From assembly GCF_902459775.1 (NCBI RefSeq), contig NZ_CABPSQ010000002.1, positions 558,001 to 622,000 on the forward strand: DNA of 64,000 nt, read 5' to 3'. The translations under genes and the position numbers were made by a program. Shown one piece after another: positions 1 through 9,458 of this stretch (position 1 is the stretch's first letter; the number at the start of each line of letters is the position of its first letter). A model generated the notes under the pieces. The model worked only from the letters and a program-made list of their open reading frames with translations, had not been told where the DNA came from and did not search any database. The stretch is from Pandoraea captiosa. GTDB lineage: Bacteria; Pseudomonadota; Gammaproteobacteria; Burkholderiales; Burkholderiaceae.

Positions 1-530
1 ATCATGAAGTTGGCGGCGAGCTTCACTACGTTGGCGCTCTCGGGGGCGTCGCCAAAACGCCATGTGCGCTGACCGAGTACGTCGAACAGCGGCGCGATCG
101 CATCGAGCGTGGTCGACTGACCGGCGGCCAGAATGTTGAGCCTGCCGGCTTGAGCCACATTCACGCGGCCGAGCACGGGGGCTGCCACATAACGCAGGTC
201 GAGCGCCTCGCACTGCGCGCGCATTTCACGGGCGAACGCGAGCGAGACGGTCGCCATGTTCACGACGATGGCGCCCGGCGTGAGCGCGGCGAGCGCGCCC
301 CCGTCGACGAGGACGGCGCGCGATGCGTCATCGTCGGCGAGCATGGCGATGAGGACGTCGACACCGAGGGCCGCCTGTGCGGGGCTGGATGCGGCGAAAG
401 CGCCGTGCGCCGCGAGCGCGTCGACCGGCTCGGTCGAGCGGTTCCACACACGCAGCGCGAAGCCTGCGTCGAGCAGATTGCGTGCCATGGGGGCACCCAT
501 CGTGCCGAGACCGAGAAATCCGATATTCAT
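1..530 (-). CDS. 3-hydroxyisobutyrate dehydrogenase-like oxidoreductase, C-terminus cut by window edge
   Basis: The reading frame starts with ATG at 530 and is still open at base 1, giving about 176 residues. The N-terminus MNIGFLGLGTMGAPMARNLL carries the GxGxxG dinucleotide-binding loop of the beta-hydroxyacid dehydrogenase family. The last visible residues, KLAANFM, match the family's conserved KxxxN segment that holds the catalytic lysine. The family oxidises short beta-hydroxy acids or reduces semialdehydes with NAD(P). A good Shine-Dalgarno (AGGAGAAGG) lies just before the ATG. It is divergent from an AraC regulator 203 bp away, which may control it. The substrate cannot be told; tartronate semialdehyde reductase or GLYR-type enzymes are alternatives. 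Confidence 0.85.
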   Translation of the reverse strand, partial: MNIGFLGLGTMGAPMARNLLDAGFALRVWNRSTEPVDALAAHGAFAASSPAQAALGVDVLIAMLADDDASRAVLVDGGALAALTPGAIVVNMATVSLAFAREMRAQCEALDLRYVAAPVLGRVNVAQAGRLNILAAGQSTTLDAIAPLFDVLGQRTWRFGDAPESANVVKLAANFM

Positions 531-733
531 ACCTTCTCCTGGTGCATGAGGTGGGGTTGCTGCGCGTGCGACGCGTGCGGTGCCGCGCCCATGCGTCCGT
601 CGACATACCCGGCGGGCGGGGGGGCGGACCGGTACCTCCAGAAAGCATGACACCGGACACGGGTTTTTGCAGGGCAGACCCGGGCACCGGTAAGATGTTC
701 GACATCGTTCCGCCCTGTGTGCCCCCAGCCATC

Positions 734-1531
734 ATGACCGTTCGTTACCACTGGCCGACCTTCCAGACGCTGCCGTATCCGGTCTACTTCCGCAACGACG
801 AGTTCGATGCCCAGACCGCATGGGTGCCGCATCGCCACGATTGGGGAACGTTCAGCTACGTGGCCCGTGGCGTGATGCAGATCGAGATCGAAGGCACGCG
901 CTTCCTGTCGCCGCCACAGTACGCCGTATGGGTGCCGCCGAAAGCCACGCACGCAAGCTTCAACGCCGAAGCGATCGTCTACCGGTCCGTGTACATCGAC
1001 GCTTCGCTTGCCACCGCGCTACCGGCGCAAGCGGCCACGTTGCGCATCAGCGGGCTCCTGCGTGCGATTCTGAGCGACTTCGCCGACCGGGGCGTGGCGT
1101 GCCCGCAGACCGAGGCGGACAAGCGGCTGGCGCACGTGCTGGTCGATCAGATTGCGCTCGCCCCCGCCGAACCGCGTTTCCTGCCGCAGGCGAGATCGCC
1201 TTCGCTGGTACGCGTACTCGATGCATTGCAGACCGAGCCGGGGGACAGCCGGACCGTGGGGGAGTGGGCGACGACCGTCTCCATGACGGAGCGCACGCTG
1301 GCGCGTCACTGCCTGACGGAGTTGGGGATGACGTTGGGACAATGGCGTCAGCGCATGCGCTTCTTGCGCGCGATCGAAGGATTGGAGGCGGGGCGCACGG
1401 TAAAGTCGATCGCGTTCGATCTGGGTTACGCCACGCCTTCGACCTTCATCGAGATGTTTACGCGCCAGTCGGGACTGACGCCGGAGCAGTTCCGGCGCCA
1501 GGTGATCCTCAGCGATCGCGTGACTGCGTGA
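734..1531 (+). CDS. AraC family transcriptional regulator with N-terminal cupin domain
   Basis: A 265-residue regulator. Residues about 1-110 look like an AraC-type cupin sensor (HRHDWGTFSYVARGVMQIEI). Residues about 160-260 hold the paired helix-turn-helix with the typical end ATPSTFIEMFTRQSGLTPEQFR. The frame is open further upstream, but ATG at 734 begins the recognisable domain (MTVRYHWPTF). It is divergent from the dehydrogenase-like gene ending at the window start, the usual arrangement for a local activator. It is convergent with liuD, with only 5 bp between stop codons. The effector is unknown. Confidence 0.85.
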   Translation: MTVRYHWPTFQTLPYPVYFRNDEFDAQTAWVPHRHDWGTFSYVARGVMQIEIEGTRFLSPPQYAVWVPPKATHASFNAEAIVYRSVYIDASLATALPAQAATLRISGLLRAILSDFADRGVACPQTEADKRLAHVLVDQIALAPAEPRFLPQARSPSLVRVLDALQTEPGDSRTVGEWATTVSMTERTLARHCLTELGMTLGQWRQRMRFLRAIEGLEAGRTVKSIAFDLGYATPSTFIEMFTRQSGLTPEQFRRQVILSDRVTA

Positions 1532-1536
1532 TCGTG

Positions 1537-3558
1537 TTACCGCTTGAACGCTAGCAACTGCGCGCCTTCCGGCACCTGATCGCCCACCGCGTACAGCACT
1601 TCCTCGATCTCGCCGTCTGCCGGCGCGCTGATGGTGTGCTCCATCTTCATCGCCTCCATCACCAGCAGCGGTGCGCCTTTCTCGACCTTCGTGCCTGCCG
1701 CCGCGAGCACGGCAATGACCTTGCCCGGCATGGGGGCGGTCAGGCGCCCCTCACCGCCTTCGTGCGCACCGGCCTGCGCCAGCGGATCATGCCAGCGCAG
1801 CGTCCACGACAGGCCGTCGGCGAAGACGTGGGCCGTCTCGTGTTCGAAGTCGACATGCCCCTGCACGCGGCGCTCGCCGAGCGTCACGCGATACGCGCCG
1901 GCCTCGTGCGCATAGCGGTACGGGTAGGTCTGCCCGTCGATGGTGAGTGTGCTTTCCTGCGCGCCGCTCGTGAGCACGGCATCCAGGCGCGTCTCGCCAT
2001 GATCGAACGACAGCGTACGCCGGTAGTCGCCGTTCAGACGCCAGCCCGTCGCAAGCTGCCAGGGCGAATGTCGGTCGATGCTGTCCTGATATTTGCGCAG
2101 GCCGACGACCGTCTCGCGAGCGAGCTGCGCGGCCACGGCGAGCGCCAGCGTCGTGGCGGGCACGGGCGCAGCCGCCGGAAACAGGGTGTCGCGATGGCGC
2201 TCGATGAGACCCGTGTCTAGGTCGGCGCCGGCGAACGGCTCGCTCGCCACGAGGCGCCCGAGAAAGGCAATGTTCGTCTGCACGCCCACCACGCGGTACT
2301 GACCCAGTGCGCGGCGCATGCGTGCGAGTGCTTCGTCGCGATCCTGCCCCCACACGATCAGCTTGGCGATCATCGGGTCGTAGAACGGGGAGATCGTGTC
2401 GCCTTCGCGCACACCGGAATCGATTCGCACGGCGGCGGGCGACGTTGCGCTGCCGATATCGAACTGCACCGCCGCCGGCGGACGCAGCGTCGAGAGCGTG
2501 CCGGTCGACGGCAGGAAGTTGTTGTCCGGGTTCTCGGCGTAGATGCGCGCTTCGAGCGAATGCCCGTGAATGCGCAGCTCGTCTTGCTTGCGCGGCAGCA
2601 CTTCACCGGCGGCCACGCGCAATTGCCATTCGACCAGGTCGAGACCGGTGATCATCTCCGTGACCGGATGCTCGACCTGCAAACGCGTATTCATCTCCAT
2701 GAAGTAGAACGAGCCGTCCTGATTGGCAATGAACTCGACCGTACCCGCGCCCACGTAACCCACGGCGCGCGCGGCATTGCATGCGGCCTCGCCCATCGCC
2801 CGGCGGCGCTCTGGTGTCATGCCCGGCGCCGGTGCTTCTTCCAGCACCTTCTGATGGCGACGCTGCACCGAGCAATCGCGCTCGAACAGATAGACGCAAT
2901 TGCCGTGCGTGTCGGCGAACACCTGAATTTCGATGTGACGCGGACGTGTCAGATACTTCTCCACGAGCACACGGTCGTCACCGAAGCTGCTGGCGGCTTC
3001 GCGCTGGCACGAGGCGAGCGCGGCGCGAAATGCCTCGCTGCTCTCGACCACGCGCATGCCCTTGCCGCCACCGCCCGCGCTGGCCTTGAGCAACACCGGA
3101 TAGCCGATCTCGTCGGCGCGCGCATGCAAAAACGCCGCGTCCTGATTGTCACCGTGATAGCCCGGCACCAGCGGCACGGCTGCGCCTTCCATCAGTGTCT
3201 TGGCCGCGCTCTTGCTGCCCATGGCATGAATGGCGCCGACCGGCGGGCCGATGAAGACGATGCCGGCTTCGTGGCACGCAGCGGCGAATGCTTCGTTCTC
3301 GGACAGGAAGCCGTAGCCCGGATGGATGGCCTGAGCGCCGGTGGCCTTGGCCGCATCGATAATGGCGTCGATGCGCAGATAGCTATCGCGTGCGGCCGCG
3401 CCGCCCACGTGCACGGCTTCGTCGCATACGGCAACGTGCTTTGCCTGTGCGTCGGCATCGGAGTAGACGGCGACGGTGCGAATGCCCAGACGGGCGGCCG
3501 TAGCGGCCACACGGCAGGCGATTTCGCCGCGGTTGGCGATGAGGATCTTGTCGAACAT
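1537..3558 (-). CDS. liuD: Methylcrotonyl-CoA carboxylase biotin-containing (alpha) subunit
   Basis: A 673-residue biotin-dependent carboxylase subunit. It carboxylates biotin with ATP and bicarbonate and passes CO2 to 3-methylcrotonyl-CoA with LiuB, in leucine breakdown. From the N-terminus: biotin carboxylase domain (MFDKILIANRGEIACRV), ATP-grasp with the glycine-rich segment KASAGGGGKGMRVV, a linker, and a biotinyl domain whose EAMKMEH motif puts biotinyl lysine near residue 638. ATG at 3558 was chosen over the longer frame because GGAGG lies before it and family homology starts there. Acetyl- or propionyl-CoA carboxylase alpha subunits look alike; the liuA, liuB and liuC genes nearby favour methylcrotonyl-CoA. 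It lies downstream of the biotin operon on the same strand. Confidence 0.9.
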   Translation of the reverse strand: MFDKILIANRGEIACRVAATAARLGIRTVAVYSDADAQAKHVAVCDEAVHVGGAAARDSYLRIDAIIDAAKATGAQAIHPGYGFLSENEAFAAACHEAGIVFIGPPVGAIHAMGSKSAAKTLMEGAAVPLVPGYHGDNQDAAFLHARADEIGYPVLLKASAGGGGKGMRVVESSEAFRAALASCQREAASSFGDDRVLVEKYLTRPRHIEIQVFADTHGNCVYLFERDCSVQRRHQKVLEEAPAPGMTPERRRAMGEAACNAARAVGYVGAGTVEFIANQDGSFYFMEMNTRLQVEHPVTEMITGLDLVEWQLRVAAGEVLPRKQDELRIHGHSLEARIYAENPDNNFLPSTGTLSTLRPPAAVQFDIGSATSPAAVRIDSGVREGDTISPFYDPMIAKLIVWGQDRDEALARMRRALGQYRVVGVQTNIAFLGRLVASEPFAGADLDTGLIERHRDTLFPAAAPVPATTLALAVAAQLARETVVGLRKYQDSIDRHSPWQLATGWRLNGDYRRTLSFDHGETRLDAVLTSGAQESTLTIDGQTYPYRYAHEAGAYRVTLGERRVQGHVDFEHETAHVFADGLSWTLRWHDPLAQAGAHEGGEGRLTAPMPGKVIAVLAAAGTKVEKGAPLLVMEAMKMEHTISAPADGEIEEVLYAVGDQVPEGAQLLAFKR

Positions 3559-3709
3559 GTTGCCTCCGGAAAATGATCGATTTGGGCGGCGCTCATGCGC
3601 GGGAGGTTGCGCTTGTGACGCAATTCCCACGCACTTGCTCCATTGTTTTTGCTATTGCGCGATACCGCCGCAGCGAATCGTCTCGTGCGATGTCGTGGCT
3701 GCGACGGCC

Positions 3710-3741
3710 CTTCAGTCCTTCAATCCTTCAATCGTTCAGCG
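3710..3741. repeat. 8-bp tandem repeat, four imperfect copies
   Basis: Consecutive units CTTCAGTC, CTTCAATC, CTTCAATC and GTTCAGCG lie in the 207-bp gap between the bioB stop and the liuD start. The unit is not a multiple of three and is outside any gene. No function is evident; polymerase slippage could change copy number. Confidence 0.8.
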
Positions 3742-3765
3742 CCAGCGCGGTCGCCTCGCGCTCAA

Positions 3766-4857
3766 TTAATGCGTCGCGCAGGCTTTGCGGTTGTCGCATG
3801 CACTCGCGCTATCGGCGCTAAAGGTGGCATCGGCAGCATCGTCGTTGTGCGCACCAAGCTTCTCCTCCGTCGACGTGCGCATGCCGAGTCGCGCCAGCAA
3901 CGCGCGGTCGTGCTCGGCCTGCGGGTTTTGCGTGACGAGCAGCTTCTCGCCATAGAACATCGAATTCGCGCCGGCGAGAAAGCACAGCGATTGCAGCGCG
4001 TCGTCCATCATCTCGCGTCCGGCCGACAGGCGCACCATGGCGCGCGGCATCGTGATGCGGGCCACGGCGATCATGCGCACGAAGTCGAAGGGATCCACGC
4101 TCTCGTTGTCCGCCAGCGGCGTGCCTTCCACTTTCATCAGGTTGTTGATGGGCACCGATTCCGGATACGGCGACATGTTGGCCAGTTGCGCGATCAGCCC
4201 GGCGCGCTCGCGACGGGTCTCTCCCAGACCCACGATCCCGCCGCAGCAGACCTTCAGGCCGGCGTCGCGCACGCGGGCGAGCGTGTCCAGACGATCCTGA
4301 TAGGTACGCGTCGTGATGATCTGTCCATAGAACTCGGGGGACGTATCGAGGTTGTGGTTGTAGTAGTCGAGGCCCGCGTCACGCAGTTGCTGCGCCTGAC
4401 CGTCGCGCAGCATGCCCAGCGTCACGCAGGTTTCCAGACCAAGCGCCTTCACGCTGCGCACCATCTCGCCCACCGCATCGACCTGATGCGGCTTCGGGCT
4501 GCGCCATGCGGCGCCCATGCAAAAGCGCGTGGCGCCCGCATCCTTTGCGCGCTGGGCGGCGGCCACGACTTCATCGATCGGCATGAGCTTCTCGGCTTCC
4601 ACGCCGGTGTCGTACTTCGCCGACTGCGGGCAGTACGAGCAGTCCTCGGGGCAGCCGCCGGTCTTGATCGACAGCAGGGTGGACAGCTGTACGGCGTTGG
4701 CGTCGAAGTGCTCGCGATGCACTTGCTGGGCACGGAAGATCAGATCGTTGAACGGCAGCGCGAACAGGGCTTCGATCTCGGCGACGGTCCAGGGCGTGTC
4801 GTTGCGACGCAGGGCTTCGTCGTGCCCGTGGGCGGCGGTGTGAGCGTGAACTTGCAT
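3766..4857 (-). CDS. bioB: Biotin synthase
   Basis: A 363-residue radical SAM enzyme that inserts sulfur into dethiobiotin, the last step of biotin synthesis. The 4Fe-4S cysteines C69, C73 and C76 sit in [10 protein letters not shown], followed by [15 protein letters not shown]. Later motifs [13 protein letters not shown] and [11 protein letters not shown], with cysteine and arginine ligands for the second cluster region, are as expected for BioB. Length is normal. It is the last gene of bioA-bioF-bioD-bioB, 60 bp after bioD, and is followed by the biotin-requiring liuD. Confidence 0.97.
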   Translation of the reverse strand: MQVHAHTAAHGHDEALRRNDTPWTVAEIEALFALPFNDLIFRAQQVHREHFDANAVQLSTLLSIKTGGCPEDCSYCPQSAKYDTGVEAEKLMPIDEVVAAAQRAKDAGATRFCMGAAWRSPKPHQVDAVGEMVRSVKALGLETCVTLGMLRDGQAQQLRDAGLDYYNHNLDTSPEFYGQIITTRTYQDRLDTLARVRDAGLKVCCGGIVGLGETRRERAGLIAQLANMSPYPESVPINNLMKVEGTPLADNESVDPFDFVRMIAVARITMPRAMVRLSAGREMMDDALQSLCFLAGANSMFYGEKLLVTQNPQAEHDRALLARLGMRTSTEEKLGAHNDDAADATFSADSASACDNRKACATH

Positions 4858-4917
4858 GGTGTGAATCCTTGAATTCTGTAGTTTCGTTAGCAGGTGCGAT
4901 GGACGGGAAGCGGGCGC

Positions 4918-5688
4918 TCAGGGCGCCGCGCGGTGCCTCGCCGCGTCGACCAGAGGCGCGATATCGAGGTATCCGGAGGCGGTCGCCGCATCCGGGTGCG
5001 GCAGATGCGGCACGCGTCCGAGCAGCGGCGCGTCCAGTCGCGCGGCGATTGCCTCGATGTTGGCGTCGACGTGACGCATGTCCGGATCGACGTGATTCGC
5101 CACCCAGCCTGCCAGTGTCAGGCCCCGCGAGGTGATCGCCTCAGCGGTCAGCAGCGCATGGCTGATGCAGCCCAGCCGCAGCCCGACGACGAGGATCACC
5201 GGCAGGGCGAGCTGGCGTGCGAGGTCGGCCGTGTCGGGGGCGCTGGCGTCAGGGCCGAGCGGAACACGAAAACCGCCGACGCCTTCGACGATCACCAGAT
5301 CCGCCCGCGCCGCGACGCGTGCGTAGCCCGCCCGGATCACGCTGCAATCGAGCGCCACGCCTTCGGCGGCAGCGGCGATGTGAGGCGCGGTCGCGTCCTT
5401 GAGCACGTAAGGGCAGTACCAGTCGTCGGGCAACTTCAGATTGCTCGCGTGATGCAATTGCTCGACGTCGTCGTTGACGAAGCGCCCGTTGCGCTCCGAC
5501 GCGCCCGCAGCGACGGACTTCAGCCCGGCACACACCAGTCCGCGACGTGCCGCCGCATGCAGTAACGCCGACGACACGAGCGTCTTGCCGATCTCGGTAT
5601 CCGTGCCGGTGACGAAGAAGGCGTGACGCGCCGGCGTGGTGCGTGCGACCGGCGTCTGGAGGTCGAGCGGGAGAGTGTGTTCAGCCAT
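4918..5688 (-). CDS. bioD: Dethiobiotin synthetase
   Basis: A 256-residue ATP-dependent ligase that closes the ureido ring of dethiobiotin from diaminopelargonate and CO2. The P-loop GTDTEIGKT is at residues 28-36, and [14 protein letters not shown] matches the conserved substrate/Mg segment. About 20 residues precede the usual family start. The start overlaps the bioF stop by 8 nt, which implies translational coupling. It uses CO2 or bicarbonate, as LiuD does. Confidence 0.95.
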   Translation of the reverse strand: MAEHTLPLDLQTPVARTTPARHAFFVTGTDTEIGKTLVSSALLHAAARRGLVCAGLKSVAAGASERNGRFVNDDVEQLHHASNLKLPDDWYCPYVLKDATAPHIAAAAEGVALDCSVIRAGYARVAARADLVIVEGVGGFRVPLGPDASAPDTADLARQLALPVILVVGLRLGCISHALLTAEAITSRGLTLAGWVANHVDPDMRHVDANIEAIAARLDAPLLGRVPHLPHPDAATASGYLDIAPLVDAARHRAAP

Positions 5689-6889
5689 GGGCGCGCTCCG
5701 TCCAGTCCCGATCGAGTTGATTGATGGCGCGCGTCACGCGCTCCACGTCGCCAACCGTATGCGCTGCGCTCAACGTCAGACGCAGGCGCGATGTTCCGGG
5801 CGCCACCGTCGGCGGCCGGATGGCGGGCACCCACAGGCCGGCCTCGGCAAGCCCTGCCTGCGCGTGCAGCGCGGCGGCGTTCTCACCGAGGATGATCGGT
5901 TGAACGCCTGTGGGCGAGACCATGTGATGCCAGTGCGTGAGCGTGAGCGAATCCCGAAGTTGCGCAATGCGCGCCTGCAAGGCGGCGCGCCGTTCCCGCC
6001 CTTCGTCGCCTGCAATGATCTTCAGGCTGGCGAGCAGGGCATGGGCCTGCGACGGTGCGGCCGCCGTGGTGAAGATGTACGGACGCGCCCGGTTGATGAG
6101 CCATTCGACGACACGGCGGTTGGCCGCCACGAACGCACCCCCGACGCCTGCCGCCTTGCCGAGCGTGCCCACGATGACGAGGTTGGGCGAGCGCATGTCG
6201 AAGTGCTCGAACACGCCACGACCGTTCTCACCCACGACACCGAAGCCGTGCGCATCGTCGACGATCAGCCAGGCGTCGTGGCGCTCCGCGAGCGCGAGCA
6301 GTTGCGGCAGCGGCGCGATGTCGCCGTCCATCGAGAACACGCCGTCGGTGACGATCAGCTTCGTCTGCGCGGCGCTCGCGTCGAGCAGCGCGGCAAGCGC
6401 GTCGACGTCGCCATGGGCATAGACGTGTGTTTTCGCGCGCGACAGACGGGCGCCGTCGATCAGCGACGCATGGTTGAGCGCTTCGGAAAAGATCTCGGCG
6501 TCCTTGCCGGCGAGTGCCGAGATCGTGGCCAGATTGGCCATGTAGCCGGTGCAGAAGTACAGCGCGCGGGCGTCGACCAGATGCGGCGACATGAACTCGG
6601 CGAGTGCGTCTTCGAGCGCCGCATGCGCTTGCGAGTGTCCGCTGATGAGGTGCGATGCGCCGCTGCCCGCACCGTAGCGCTGTGCACCTTCGATGAGGGC
6701 TTCCACGACCCGGGGGTGTGCCGCAAGGCCGAGGTAATCGTTGCTGGCGAAAGCGAGAATGTCGCGGCCGTCAGCGCGCACGTGCGGCTGGCAGGGCGTG
6801 GACACCACGCGATGGCGTCGACGCAGATGCTGCCGGTCGATTTCCGCGAGGCCGGCGTCGAGACGATCGAGCAGAGGATGGTTCGTCAT
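5681..6889 (-). CDS. bioF: 8-amino-7-oxononanoate synthase
   Basis: A 402-residue PLP enzyme that condenses pimeloyl-ACP (or -CoA) with alanine, the first ring-building step of biotin synthesis. PLP-binding residues are visible: D211 and H214 in VDDAHGFG, and the Schiff-base lysine K245 in [19 protein letters not shown] and [11 protein letters not shown] near the N-terminus are characteristic of the alpha-oxoamine synthase family. The ATG overlaps the bioA stop by 4 nt (ATGA). Confidence 0.96.
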   Translation of the reverse strand: MTNHPLLDRLDAGLAEIDRQHLRRRHRVVSTPCQPHVRADGRDILAFASNDYLGLAAHPRVVEALIEGAQRYGAGSGASHLISGHSQAHAALEDALAEFMSPHLVDARALYFCTGYMANLATISALAGKDAEIFSEALNHASLIDGARLSRAKTHVYAHGDVDALAALLDASAAQTKLIVTDGVFSMDGDIAPLPQLLALAERHDAWLIVDDAHGFGVVGENGRGVFEHFDMRSPNLVIVGTLGKAAGVGGAFVAANRRVVEWLINRARPYIFTTAAAPSQAHALLASLKIIAGDEGRERRAALQARIAQLRDSLTLTHWHHMVSPTGVQPIILGENAAALHAQAGLAEAGLWVPAIRPPTVAPGTSRLRLTLSAAHTVGDVERVTRAINQLDRDWTERAHG

Positions 6890-8289
6890 GCCGTCATCTC
6901 CTGGCCCGCGGCGATCGCGCCCATCGTGCTATCGAAGGCCGCGAGCGTTTGCCGGGCGAGCCAGTCGATGGTGTCGTCGTCCAGCACGTAGGGCGGCATC
7001 AGATACACGGTCGCGCCGATGGGACGCAGCAACACGCCGCGCGCTCGGGCTTCGGTGTAAAAGCGTTTCGCGAATGTACCGGCCATGCCGGGCACCTCAG
7101 GCACGTCAGGCACCTCAGGCAGCACGGCGTCGAACGCCCAGATCATGCCGCGATGACGGAAGTGTTTCGCACGTGGGTCGTCGGCCAGCGAACCAAGACC
7201 CTGAGTGAGGCGTTGTGCGCGCACGGCGTTGGCGGCGAGCACATCGTCGTCGGCAAAGATGTCGAGCGTGGCGAGCGCGGCGCGACACGCCAGTGGGTTG
7301 CCGGTGTACGAATGCGAATGCAGAAAGCCGCGCGCGGTGTCGTCGTCATAGAAGGCGTCGTAGATGGCGTCGCGCGAGAGCACGAGCGAGAGCGGCAGAT
7401 AGCCGCCGCTGATGCCTTTGGAGAGCGTGAGCAGATCGGGCCAGACACCCGCCTGCTCGCTCGCGAAGAAGGTACCGGTGCGACCGCAGCCGACAGCGAT
7501 TTCGTCCGCGATCATGTGAGCGCCGTGCCGGTCGCACAGCGCACGCACGAGGCGCAGATACTCGGGGTCGTGCATCGCCATGCCCGCTGCGCACTGTACG
7601 AGAGGCTCGACGATGACCGCGGCGATGCGCCCTTCGCGTTGCGTGAGCAGAGTATCGAGTTCGGCGGCGGCGCGGCGTGCCACGTCGAGCGACGTTTCTC
7701 CGTCGCCTGCATTGCGCGCGTCGGGCGAGGCGACAACGTGCGCGTGGCGCAACAGCGGATCGTAGGCGTCGCGAAACAGTGCCACATCGGTGACGGCCAG
7801 CGCGCCGAGCGTCTCGCCGTGGTAGCCGTTGCGCACGCACACGAACTCGCGCTTGTCGCCGTGGCCCTGATTGCGCCACGCGTGAAAACTCATCTTCAGG
7901 GCGATCTCAACGGCCGATGCGCCATCGGACGCAAAGAACGCGTGACCGAGCACGCCGCCGGTCAATGCCGAGAGCCGTTCGGCCAGCGAGACGACCGGCT
8001 CGTGCGTAAAGCCCGCGAGCATGGCATGTTCGAGGCGGCCGAGCTGATCGACGAGCGCCGCGTTGATGCGCGGGTTGGCGTGGCCGAACAGATTGACCCA
8101 CCACGAGCTGATCGCATCGAGGTAGCGCTCGCCGCCGGTGTCGACGAGCCAGGGTCCTTCGCCGTGAGACAGCGCGACGAGGGGCAGCTTTGCCTGTTGC
8201 TTCATCTGCGTGCAGGGGTGCCAGACCTGTCGCAGACTGCGCGCGGCGAGATCACCGGGACCGGTGGGGGGGCGCGGGGAGGCGTCCAT
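6886..8289 (-). CDS. bioA: Adenosylmethionine-8-amino-7-oxononanoate aminotransferase
   Basis: A 467-residue class III PLP aminotransferase that makes 7,8-diaminopelargonate from KAPA. Visible features are the WHPCTQMK substrate segment near residue 23, [14 protein letters not shown]262 in [13 protein letters not shown], and the PLP lysine K291 in [16 protein letters not shown] at 8289 follows AAGGAG; the longer frame upstream is not homologous. Nucleotides about 7084-7125 contain a 9-bp repeat coding for a [11 protein letters not shown] insertion not expected in the family. It is the first gene of the biotin operon. Confidence 0.95.
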   Translation of the reverse strand: MDASPRPPTGPGDLAARSLRQVWHPCTQMKQQAKLPLVALSHGEGPWLVDTGGERYLDAISSWWVNLFGHANPRINAALVDQLGRLEHAMLAGFTHEPVVSLAERLSALTGGVLGHAFFASDGASAVEIALKMSFHAWRNQGHGDKREFVCVRNGYHGETLGALAVTDVALFRDAYDPLLRHAHVVASPDARNAGDGETSLDVARRAAAELDTLLTQREGRIAAVIVEPLVQCAAGMAMHDPEYLRLVRALCDRHGAHMIADEIAVGCGRTGTFFASEQAGVWPDLLTLSKGISGGYLPLSLVLSRDAIYDAFYDDDTARGFLHSHSYTGNPLACRAALATLDIFADDDVLAANAVRAQRLTQGLGSLADDPRAKHFRHRGMIWAFDAVLPEVPDVPEVPGMAGTFAKRFYTEARARGVLLRPIGATVYLMPPYVLDDDTIDWLARQTLAAFDSTMGAIAAGQEMTA

Positions 8290-8596
8290 CGTTGACTCCT
8301 TGGAGGGCCGCACCGAACAACGATCGTCGCGACGATCGCCGTTCGTGCGGCTGGCCGGTGCGGCGCAGGAAACTGCGCTGGGTTGCACGAGGCCGGAGGT
8401 GGGGGATGGGCGCATGGTAGGCAAAGCGATTTGGCAGGGCAATAGGCGGAATTGGCGAGAAAACTCGCTGTTTTGTTAGCCGTAAAGAGACGTTATCGAC
8501 AATTTCGTAAATCTCGCCGTCAACGTTGCGGCATCTCCGCTGTCACCCCTCGCAAATAAATTTTGTAACCGACGGCATCGGTCGTTCGGCGTCCGA
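8290..8596. other. Intergenic region, bio operon promoter region
   Basis: 307 bp between liuC and bioA with no credible gene. It must hold the bioA promoter unless transcription reads through from elsewhere. The only strong element seen is the dyad at 8314-8345. I see no match to a BirA-type operator (TTGTAAACC spaced from GGTTTACAA), and no terminator. Confidence 0.7.
8314..8345. promoter_or_regulatory. 32-bp dyad with perfect 18-bp core upstream of bioA, candidate operator
   Basis: The core CGATCGTCGCGACGATCG (8321-8338) is a perfect palindrome. CGAAC (8314-8318) and GTTCG (8341-8345) extend it symmetrically after two mismatched pairs. It lies 25 to 56 bp upstream of the bioA start, where a repressor site would overlap a promoter or leader. 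Which protein binds it is unknown. It is not followed by a T-run in either direction, so it is not an intrinsic terminator. Confidence 0.55.
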
Positions 8597-9388
8597 TCAC
8601 GAAACGTCGCGCCACGACGGCGAACGCTTCTCCAGGAACGAGCGCACGCCCTCGCGTCCTTCGTCGGAGGCGCGGATCCTGGCGATGCGATCGGCCGTAT
8701 CGGCGATGGCGGCCTCGTCGATGGCGCGCCCGGCGAAGTCCTGCACCAGACGTTTGCATTCCCCCACGGCATTCGGGCTGTTGTCGACGAGCGCCTTGGT
8801 CAGCGCGCCGACCGTGCTGTCGAGGGCGTCTGCGCTCACCACTTCGTGCACGAGGCCGAGGCGCTGTGCCGTGGTTGCCGTGAAGCGTTCGGCCGTCACG
8901 AAGTAACGGCGCGACGCCTGCTCGCCCAGCGCGCGGATCACGTACGGGCCAATCGTGGCGGGAATCAGGCCGAGCTTCGCTTCGGACAGGCAGAAGTGCG
9001 CGGTGTCCACGGCGACCACCACGTCTGCGACCGCCGCGAGTCCCACGCCACCGGCATAGGTGTCGCCCTGCACCCGCGCGACCACCGGCTTCGGGCAGCG
9101 ATAGATCGTATTGAGCATGACGGCGAGCGTCATGGCGTCGGCGCGGTTCTCGGTGTCAGAGTATCCGGCCATCTTCTTCATCCAGTTCAGATCCGCGCCG
9201 GCGCAGAAGGCGACACCTTCGGCCGCGAGCACGATGGCGCGCACGTCGTCGTTCGTGGCGAGCGCCCGGAACGTGCCCGTCAATTCCTCGATGACGGTTT
9301 CGTTGAAGGCGTTACGTACGTCCGGACGGTTGAGCGTGACGGTGGCGACGTGGGCGTCGACACTGAGCTTGAGCGTTGCGAGATTCAT
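8597..9388 (-). CDS. liuC: Enoyl-CoA hydratase, probable methylglutaconyl-CoA hydratase
   Basis: A 263-residue crotonase-family protein, likely hydrating 3-methylglutaconyl-CoA to HMG-CoA in leucine breakdown. The oxyanion-hole segments are AFCAGADLNWMKKMAGYS and GDTYAGGVGLAAVADVVVA, and the SEAKLGLIPATIGPYV segment carries the usual active-site glutamate region. ATG at 9388 follows AAGGA; the longer frame upstream is not conserved. It lies 70 bp after liuB on the same strand, which supports LiuC over a generic hydratase. HMG-CoA lyase (liuE) is not seen in the window. Confidence 0.88.
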   Translation of the reverse strand: MNLATLKLSVDAHVATVTLNRPDVRNAFNETVIEELTGTFRALATNDDVRAIVLAAEGVAFCAGADLNWMKKMAGYSDTENRADAMTLAVMLNTIYRCPKPVVARVQGDTYAGGVGLAAVADVVVAVDTAHFCLSEAKLGLIPATIGPYVIRALGEQASRRYFVTAERFTATTAQRLGLVHEVVSADALDSTVGALTKALVDNSPNAVGECKRLVQDFAGRAIDEAAIADTADRIARIRASDEGREGVRSFLEKRSPSWRDVS

Positions 9389-9458
9389 GACGGTAATCCT
9401 TGATGATTCGATGACGCGGTATCGGCGTTTTGCCCACGCCGACCGCGTCACCCACGTC

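Noticed and set aside
6718-8295. A 525-codon plus-strand frame opposite bioA
   Set aside because: Antisense shadow of bioA, which has complete PLP motifs.
8290-8596. A BirA operator upstream of bioA
   Set aside because: No TTGTAAACC/GGTTTACAA-type arms are present; the only dyad is of a different sequence.
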